This document shows, in pieces, positions 57,664 through 64,000 of a stretch of DNA of 64,000 nt. Position 1 is the stretch's first letter. Every line of letters starts with the position of its first letter. The stretch covers positions 15,495,888 through 15,559,887 of the forward strand of contig OY986966.1 of the NCBI GenBank assembly GCA_963920575.1. Reading direction: 5' to 3'. A program made the translations under genes and the position numbers. The stretch is from Narthecium ossifragum (Eukaryota; Streptophyta; Magnoliopsida; Dioscoreales; Nartheciaceae). The notes under the pieces were generated by a model. The model saw only the letters and a list, made by a program, of their open reading frames with translations. It was not told the DNA's origin and searched no databases.

Positions 57664-58121
57664 GAAATTTCACAAACATCATTAACCAGATAAAGATCAT
57701 TAAAATCCTTGAAAACCTCATCATTATCAAGCTTGCAAAAAAATGAAAATTCATTGAAATCACTATTGTTATCATTCACATCCAAAAAATCAAAATTTGT
57801 ACTCAGAAAATCTTCATGCACATCTGACAAATCTCGTTCAGAAAAATCATCGTCAATCACAATTGACTTATCACAAGCATTCTCTAAATTCCCATACGGA
57901 ACATCATCACTTTTCAACAATTTATACATTTCATCTTCAACACAATATTTCATTTCATTATCATTAACTAATGCATTAATCATAAAACAATCATCATCAT
58001 ATGCATGATTCTTCGATGCATGAAATATGTTTAAACGAAGCTCTATATTGCCAAAGGTAACTGTCATAATGTCATCCCTACAATTAATGCAAGCATTGAC
58101 CGTAGCTAAGAAGGGATGGCC
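57664..58121 (-). pseudogene. Athila B protease end and linker
   Basis: Begins right after the gap with GHPFLATVNACINCRDDI, the end of the Athila retropepsin, then MTVTFGNIELRLNIFHASK and an acidic linker (DDDFSERDLSDVHEDFLSTN). The active-site part must have lain in or beyond the N gap. Confidence 0.85.
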
Positions 58122-58321
58122 NNNNNNNNNNNNNNNNNNNNNNNNNNNNNNNNNNNNNNNNNNNNNNNNNNNNNNNNNNNNNNNNNNNNNNNNNNNNNNN
58201 NNNNNNNNNNNNNNNNNNNNNNNNNNNNNNNNNNNNNNNNNNNNNNNNNNNNNNNNNNNNNNNNNNNNNNNNNNNNNNNNNNNNNNNNNNNNNNNNNNNN
58301 NNNNNNNNNNNNNNNNNNNNN
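58122..58321. other. Assembly gap, 200 N
   Basis: Exactly 200 N. Judging from both flanks, it hides the protease active-site region of Athila B and the first 150-160 bp of the copia LTR that begins inside it. The true size may differ from 200. Confidence 0.99.
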
Positions 58322-59190
58322 GCATCATATTTTATAGTAGTTCGGCAAACCTTGCCTACATCCACTCTCTCAGGCACTCCTTGAGGTTCCATAACTTGCA
58401 AAACCTCTTACAAGTTGTCCATCAAGCTTCCTGGTGCTTGGCAACCTATCCACCATGCTTATGGGTGCTTGACAACCTTACAATCTCTCCAAGCTCTCTC
58501 TTGGATATTTCTCTCAAAGTTTACTTCACACTTGAAATAGTTTTACGAAGGTTTAGCTCACTAATAAGAGATAGAAACTTGCTAGAATATGATTACAATA
58601 ATCCCTTAGCTCCCTCTAAGTCCTTGGCAAGTTTGCTAGACTTTCTCTTTTATAGCTGAGCTTCCAACCCTTCCAAATAGTCTCCCAACGGCTATTTCTT
58701 TCTCCTGCAACGGCTCTTTAACGGCTCTTTTTTGGACTCACAGTCGACCGTCGCATCGTCCGTGACATCGTCCGCCAGGCTTTCCATGAGCCATGATCGA
58801 TCCACCTATCGACCGTCAAGCGTCACGGTCGACCGTCCCATCGACCGTGACATCGTCCGTCAGCCTCTGTCTAGAAAACCGCTTCCCACGGTCGATGCAC
58901 CGATTGACCGTCGCTCCTTTGAGCCAAGTCACATAGGCCACGGTCGATCGGTCCATCGACCGTCACATCGGCCGTCAGCCTATTTTCCCAAGGACAACTT
59001 CCGCGATCGATCCACGCATCAACCGTCATTCCCCACGGTCGATCCATGCATCGTCCGTCGCATCGACCGTCAATACAAAAACTCATTAAATATGATTTTA
59101 ATGCTTTCCAAATTAAAGGATAATAATATTAAATCATTGTTTTATCATCAAACATATATTGACATCATCAAAACAATATCTGGGCTAACA
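58322..59190 (-). mobile_element. 3' LTR of the gag-only copia element (partial)
   Basis: It ends in TGTTAGCCC (minus-strand start) at 59190, next to a PPT (minus strand AAAAAGAGGGAGAT). TATA-like CTATAAAAGA on the minus strand at 58646-58655. Palindrome array at 58739-59075. The rest is lost in the gap. Confidence 0.88.
58739..59075. promoter_or_regulatory. Palindrome array in the gag-only element 3' LTR
   Basis: Units such as GGTCGATCCATGCATCG, CGGTCGATCGGTCCATCGAC and GTCGACCGTCGCATCG. This copy has a CACATCGGCCGTC unit near 58965 that the 5' LTR lacks. The array ends about 85 bp upstream (minus strand) of the TATA box. Confidence 0.6.
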
Positions 59191-59856
59191 ATCTCCCTCT
59201 TTTTGATGATGGTAACCTTTTAAATTGTGATGATAAAACCTTGAAAGCTCCCTCTTAATTTGTGCATCCATTTACCTCATAGAATATGTACTAAAGTGAA
59301 TTTCTCTGAGGCATGCAAGTCATATATCACTAAAAAGATATATCAGGCTTGATTATAGGTCAAAAGTTATGAAAGTGCAAAATATGGCATAGGTACTTCT
59401 TTGTATAGTAACATGAGACGTGATATTTGAGCATGAATTATATTCTCATGAAATCATCAGTAAATCCTTTAAACATCAAAAGATTTTAAGTTTGTAGAAT
59501 ATAAGAATTTAAGAACTTTTAAAAACTGATATCACAATATTTCTCCCTCTTTGACATTATAAAAAAGATTTGGTAGAGGGGGGATGCAAGTTAAAAGAAA
59601 TTCTTTAAGAGAACCAATAGAAGGATTTTAAAAATCAACATTGAAGGGTTACAATCATCTCAAAATAGGATACCAAATGAAGATTTACAATAAAAACTAT
59701 CATTTTTAAAAGTAATCAATTCTTCACATAAAAGACTTTCTTAAACCATTTTTAAACATGAAATTACTTTAAACAAAAAATGGAATAAGAAGATGTAATG
59801 GAGGAGACATGTATCGAAAATTAAGACATACCTCCATTACCTTTTACCCCATATTG
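59191..59856 (-). other. 3' non-coding region of the gag-only element
   Basis: AT-rich. It includes the PPT at 59191-59206 and a second purine-rich site on the minus strand near 59540-59580, both like those at 13841 and about 14325 of the larger copia element. No pol remnant could be found. Confidence 0.6.
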
Positions 59857-60922
59857 CTATCCTCCTTTAAATACCTTGTGCCTCCACTTGTCAATTTTAT
59901 TTTCTTTTACCCCGAATGCAGTTAAACAAAGATTTGCAGTTTCTTTTTCTTTTTCTTCTTCTTCTTCGGAGGTGGAGCTCGAGTCACTTTCTTCCTTGGC
60001 CTTCTTCTTCTTCTTTGAAGATTTCTTGAGCTTTGGACAATCTGACATGTAATGTCCGGGCTTCCTACACTCATAACAAGTAATTTTATTTAAGTAAGAA
60101 GAGGAGTTTTCTTTTTCACCTTTGGAATTTTTCTTTCCTTGATTCTTAATGATTCGTTGGATTCTTCTTGTGATCTTTTGCATCTCTTCATCATCATCTT
60201 CATCACTTGAGTCAGATGAATCCTTGCATGTTGACTTGAAAGAAAGCAATGGTTTTCTTTTTCTTTCTTTCTCCATCATTGCTCCTCTCCATGTTCATCT
60301 CATATGTCATGAGATAACCCATTAGCTCATCAAGGGATAGCTTAGTTAAATCTTTAGCTTCTTCGATTGCTGTCACCTTGGGATCCCATGTCTTAGGGAG
60401 GCACCAAAGGATCTTTCTTACCATCTCATCATTGGAATAGCTTTTACCAAGAGAATCAAGAACATTTATGATATTGGTAAAGCGAATAAACATTTCATTT
60501 ATATTCTCATCATCCTTCATGGAAAATAACTCATAATCATTAACAAGGAAGCTAATCTTAGACTCCTTGACACGGCTTGTTCCCTCATAGGTAACTTCAA
60601 GTTTTTCCCATATTTCCTTAGTCGTTTTACATGCAGAAATTCTATTAAATTCATCAGGGCTAAAGGCACAAAATAGAAATTTTTTTGCTTTGGCATTTAC
60701 TTGAAGTTTTCTAAAATCAGCAGGAGTAAATTCATTCTTAGCTTTTGGAACTTCTTTTCCGTCAATGATCTTTGAAGGAATAGAATCTCCATCTTCTATT
60801 ATCATCCATGCATCATAGTCCATGGATTGAATGAAGATTTTCATTTTGGTTTTCCAATAGGTGTAATTAAATCCATTAAAGTAGGGTGGCCTATTGGTAG
60901 ATTGTCCCTCTATGATTTCCAT
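59857..60922 (-). pseudogene. Gag of the non-autonomous copia element
   Basis: From the ATG at 60922: RPPYFNGFNYTYWKTKMKIF, KEIWEKLEVTYEGTSRVKES, ILWCLPKTWDPKVTAIEEAK, LSLDELMGYLMTYEMNM. A frameshift in an A/G-rich run near 60240-60280 moves to a second frame with SDSSDEDDDEEMQKITRRIQ, CCHC knuckle CYECRKPGHYMSDC and a Lys/Glu-rich tail. It closely parallels the Gag at 20672-22423 up to the first knuckle, then stops near 59857, whereas the larger element continues into pol. The protein could package RNA but would need polymerase from another element. Confidence 0.9.
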
Positions 60923-60972
60923 ATTGATTTAGGATCTTCTAAGGGCTGTTACACCACAAAATTAGAGACCTA

Positions 60973-60984
60973 GCTCTGATACCA
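60973..60984 (-). other. Primer binding site of the gag-only element
   Basis: The minus strand is TGGTATCAGAGC, a perfect initiator-Met tRNA site, two bases after the 5' LTR. Confidence 0.93.
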
Positions 60985-60986
60985 AT

Positions 60987-62002
60987 TGAAGCTCTAAGAG
61001 GGGGGTTTATCTTAGGCTTTAAACAATAAAATCAATTAAGAAGATCGAAATAGGAGAAGTCTAATCAAATAATATGCTTGCAATGATAAGAGAAGAAAAT
61101 CTATATTAAAGCAAGGATGATAAGAGATGAGAGATAGAGAGATTGCACCAGATTTTATAGTGGTTGGGCAAACCTTGCCTACATCCACTCTCTCAAGGCA
61201 CTCCTTGAGGTTTCACTACTTGTAAGACCTCTTACAAGTTGTCCACCAAGCTTCCGGGTGCTTGGCAACCTATCCACCAAGCTTACGGGTGCTTGGCAAC
61301 CTTACAATCTCTCCAAGCTCTCTCTTAGATATTTCTCTCAAAGTCTACTTCACACTTGAAGTAGTTTTACAAAGGTTTAGCTCACTAATAAGAGATAGAA
61401 ACTTGCTAGAATATGATTACAATAATCCCTTAGCTCCCTCTAAGTCCTTGGCAAGTTTGCTGGACTTTCTCTTTTATAGCTGAGCTTCCAACCTTTCCAA
61501 ATAGCCTCCCAACGGCTATTTCTTTCTCCTGCAACGGCTCTTTAACGACTCTTTTCTGGACTCACAGTCGACCGTCGCATTGTCCGTGACATCGTCCGCC
61601 AGGCTTTTCATGAGCCACGGTCGATCCACCTATCGACCGTCAAGCCTCCCGGTCGACCGTCCCATCAACCGTGACATCGTCCGTCAGCCTCTGTCTAGAA
61701 AACCGCTTCCCACGGTCGATGCACCGATCGACCGTCGCTCCTTTGAGCCAAGTCACATAGGCCACGGTCGATCGGTCCATCGACCGTCAGCCTATTTTCC
61801 CAAGGACAACTTCCGCGGTCGATCCACGCATCAACCGCCATTCCCCACGGTCGATCCATGCATCGTCCGTCGCATCGACCGTCAGTACAAAAACTCATTA
61901 AATATGATTTTAATGCTTTCCAAATTAAAGGATAATAATATTAAATCATTGTTTTATCATCAAACATATATTGACATCATCAAAACAATATCTGGGCTAA
62001 CA
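60987..62002 (-). mobile_element. 5' LTR of the gag-only copia element
   Basis: 1016 bp, TGTTAGCCC at 62002 to AGCTTCA at 60987 (minus strand). TATA-like box (minus strand CTATAAAAGA) at 61470-61479 and palindrome array at about 61563-61892. It aligns throughout with 58322-59190, apart from small array-unit differences. Confidence 0.93.
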
Positions 62003-63860
62003 GGTAGGAGTTCCAGGATCTTTATAAGCTTAGGAGGGATATCGCAACGAAGGATTGAACTAGTTAAGAAAATTTTCTTAAAAACATGAGATCTAGATTG
62101 CCTTTTTTGAGTGCAAAGATCTTTAAGGAATTTAGCATAGGATGGGATTTGCTTAATGGCATCCAGAAGAGGAAGGTTAATATGAACTTTTTTAAAGACT
62201 TCCATCATTTCATGTAGTTTAGAGTTTCTATATGGAGTTGGAGTAGGGTCTGCTAGAGCCACAGGAAAAGGAACTTTAGGAACATAAGTCTTGGGGTTTT
62301 GTTCATTCTCATGAGATGATGTCATGTTTGGTGATGCATGTAAATCTTCATTTGATGATGTATGAGATTGAGATACATGCAAATCTTGATCACATATGGC
62401 CTCTGCCGGCTTCTCTATATTGACAAAAGTTTTTCCACTTCGGAGAGTTGCTACAGCTTGGACTTGTTCATGGGATGAGTCTACAAAATGTTGACATTTG
62501 GGGTTGGGAATAGGTTGGCTAGGCAATCTTCCTTCTTCCCTTCGTGACATAGCATTAGCTAGTTGACCCAATTGAACTTCTATCTTAACTAAAGATTGAG
62601 AATGAGAATGGATTAATTTGGTTAACTCATCAATATTTGGACTTTGATCCGGTTGTGTTAGAGGCAAAGATGGTTGGCCTGCGGGTACCTGGTTTTGTGA
62701 AAGTCCATATGGTTTATATCCCCAAGGTTTAGGTGGTTGATCTTGGTACGACCGATATGGAGGTTGAAATTTCGAAAGATAACTTGGGGCTTGAGCACCC
62801 ATAGGTGGCCTTGAATTAAAAGAAGATGGTTGCTGGCTGGGTATCCTCTGAGAAAAGTTTGGATGGTCTCGCAAACCAGGATTGTAAGTTTTCGAATAAG
62901 GATCATAGGCTGGCTTAGATTGACCATAAACTGCATTTATATGTTATTGTACTAACTCTGGGTAATGGCATGCTAAATGACAATCTGTGACATCCTGGCC
63001 AGGAGCAGAAAACAAGAAACAAAGTTCCCCTGAAGATGGAAGCATAGGAAAATTCGAGGAAGTAATTTGATTTGTCGTTTGGGTAAGAATTTGATCGAGC
63101 TTCCTACTCAATACATCAACTTGTTGGGCAAGGCGGGTTGACTCATTTTGTTCGAGGACTCCTCTAGGAGTAGGTTGATTTGAAGATCCTCGGTTGTTTC
63201 TTGAAGGAGTAGCATGATGTTGGGAATTCTCAGCAAGTTTCTCAAAAAGTGTCCAAAAATCATCAAGTGGATTGGTTATAAAAACTCTACCACATGCGGC
63301 ATCTATAATCAGTTGATGTTTCTCCTTAAGACCTTTATAAAAATATTCTACTATGGCCCATTGAGGAAATTGATGATGGGGACACTTTCTAAGGAGCTCT
63401 CTATAACGATCCCAAGTTTCATGGAATGCTTCATTATCAGCTTGCTTGAATGAAGAAATTTCATGACGAAGATCACTAGTCTTAATCGGGAAGAATTTCT
63501 TAAGGAATTGGGCTTGTAATTGAGGCCAGGTAGTAATAGATCAAGGTTCCAAAAAGGTAAGCCAATGTTTGGCTTTATCCTTAAGAGTAAAAGGAAACAG
63601 TTTGAGTCGCCAAACATCTTCAGTAAAATTGTTGACTCTCACTATAGAACTTATCAAAATGAACTCCTTGATATGATTATAGGGGTCTTTATGAGACAAT
63701 ATGTGAAAGGTTGGTAGAGATTGTAAAAATTATGGCTTAATTTCGTAATGGGCTGCCCCAATCACAGGAGGTTGAATGCAAGAGTTGGAAGTGAATGAAT
63801 TAGGAACATAGAAATCCTTCATGGCTTTACGACCTTGATCTTCAGGTTGGTTAGGAATAA
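62003..63860 (-). pseudogene. Athila B Gag and start of protease region
   Basis: From about 63830: a gag domain in changing frames (RLKLFPFTLKDKAKHWLTFL, FLKKFFPIKTSDLRHEISSF, ECFHETWD-like region, VEYFYKGL, LIIDAACGRVF), then a long frame at 62874-61960 with a Pro/Gln-rich linker, LVKIEVQLGQLANAMSRREE, AVATLRSGKTF, VHINLPLLDAIKQIPSYAKF and LKDLCTQKR. The copia insertion cuts it at 62003 in the N-terminal protease region. The zinc knuckle is degraded. Stops interrupt the gag domain. Confidence 0.88.
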
Positions 63861-64000
63861 TCCTAACCTTGTTTTGATGATGCCAATATACATTAAATGA
63901 TAAAATATATGTTTAATATTTATTACCCCTTTAATTGGAAATCTTAAATTCAATATTTAAGTCACTTTCGTACTGACGGTCGATGCATGGATCGACCGTG
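63861..64000 (+). mobile_element. Start of a SIRE-like copia LTR, running out of the window
   Basis: It matches the reverse complement of the end of the LTRs at 12706-13840 and 22486-23663 (CTAACCTTGTTTTGATGATG, then AATGATAAAATATATGTTTA) and reaches the first palindrome unit (GACGGTCGATGCATGGATCG) at about 63975. The first few bases of the LTR appear changed or lost at the junction with Athila B gag. Confidence 0.85.

Larger units (their letters stand above)
58322..62002 (-). mobile_element. Gag-only (non-autonomous) SIRE-like copia element
   Basis: Minus-strand element: 5' LTR 60987-62002, PBS 60973-60984, gag 60922-59857, short 3' region with PPT, 3' LTR 58322-59190 (its start is in the N gap). 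The internal region is only about 1.8 kb. There is no trace of protease, integrase, RT or RNase H between the Gag zinc knuckle and the PPT. Right flank GGTAG follows 62002; the matching left flank is in the gap. It is inserted in the protease coding region of Athila B. Confidence 0.9.

Noticed and set aside
60240..60280. Programmed frameshift between capsid and zinc knuckle in the gag-only element
   Set aside because: The related Gag at 20672-22423 reads through this region in one frame apart from a stop, so a simple indel in an A/G run is the likelier cause.
1..64000. tRNA genes
   Set aside because: Only primer binding sites complementary to tRNA 3' ends were found; no cloverleaf was seen.

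Overview
This window is from a flowering-plant nuclear genome, and nearly all of it is retrotransposon sequence. The evidence is plant LTR retrotransposons of three lineages (Ty3/gypsy Tekay chromovirus, Ty3/gypsy Athila, Ty1/copia SIRE/Maximus-like), primer binding sites matching plant initiator-Met and Asp tRNAs, two Cassandra TRIMs whose LTRs carry a 5S rRNA-like segment, and a MULE/FAR1-type transposase fragment. I see no intact host gene. All coding regions carry stops, frameshifts or insertions. There is one 200-base N gap (58122-58321). The species cannot be named from the sequence.

Layout. 1-613 is a Tekay LTR end and 614-1686 a MULE/FAR1-like transposase fragment. 1687-8367 is the 3' LTR and 3' region of an Athila-like element (minus strand), with a solo LTR inside its LTR. 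8368-33733 is Tekay A (minus), with paired LTRs at 8368-10801 and 31316-33733. Inside Tekay A sits an opposite-strand Tekay LTR (10891-24161). That LTR is split by a SIRE-like copia element (12706-23663), which itself holds a solo copia LTR and a 5'-LTR-less Cassandra. Two further Tekay LTR pieces in inverted orientation lie at 25039-28714.

33734-37988 and 52593-63860 are parts of Athila B (minus), which is split by a complete Athila A (37989-52592, plus strand, 5-bp target duplication AGGCC). Athila A has solo LTRs inside both of its LTRs and an intact Cassandra (46174-46979) in its pol. Athila B is also broken by a Tekay-like solo LTR (54299-56709), the N gap and a gag-only copia element (to 62002). 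A copia LTR begins at about 63861. The Athila pieces at 1687-8367 and 33734-63860 may be one element or two; the sequence does not settle this.

The most notable signal lies in the LTR promoters. In Athila LTRs and one Tekay subfamily, GATCGATC octamers occur in pairs whose start-to-start distance is 22 or 23 bp in all 22 perfect pairs I measured. They lie in the 5' (U3) part of the LTR, just upstream of a TATA box where one is visible (Athila). SIRE-like copia LTRs carry arrays of a related palindrome, GGTCGATCC/GGATCGACC, in the same place. The same motifs recur upstream of the accessory ORFs that follow pol. Three unrelated lineages thus share a similar motif at both promoter-like positions. 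Function is inferred, not shown.
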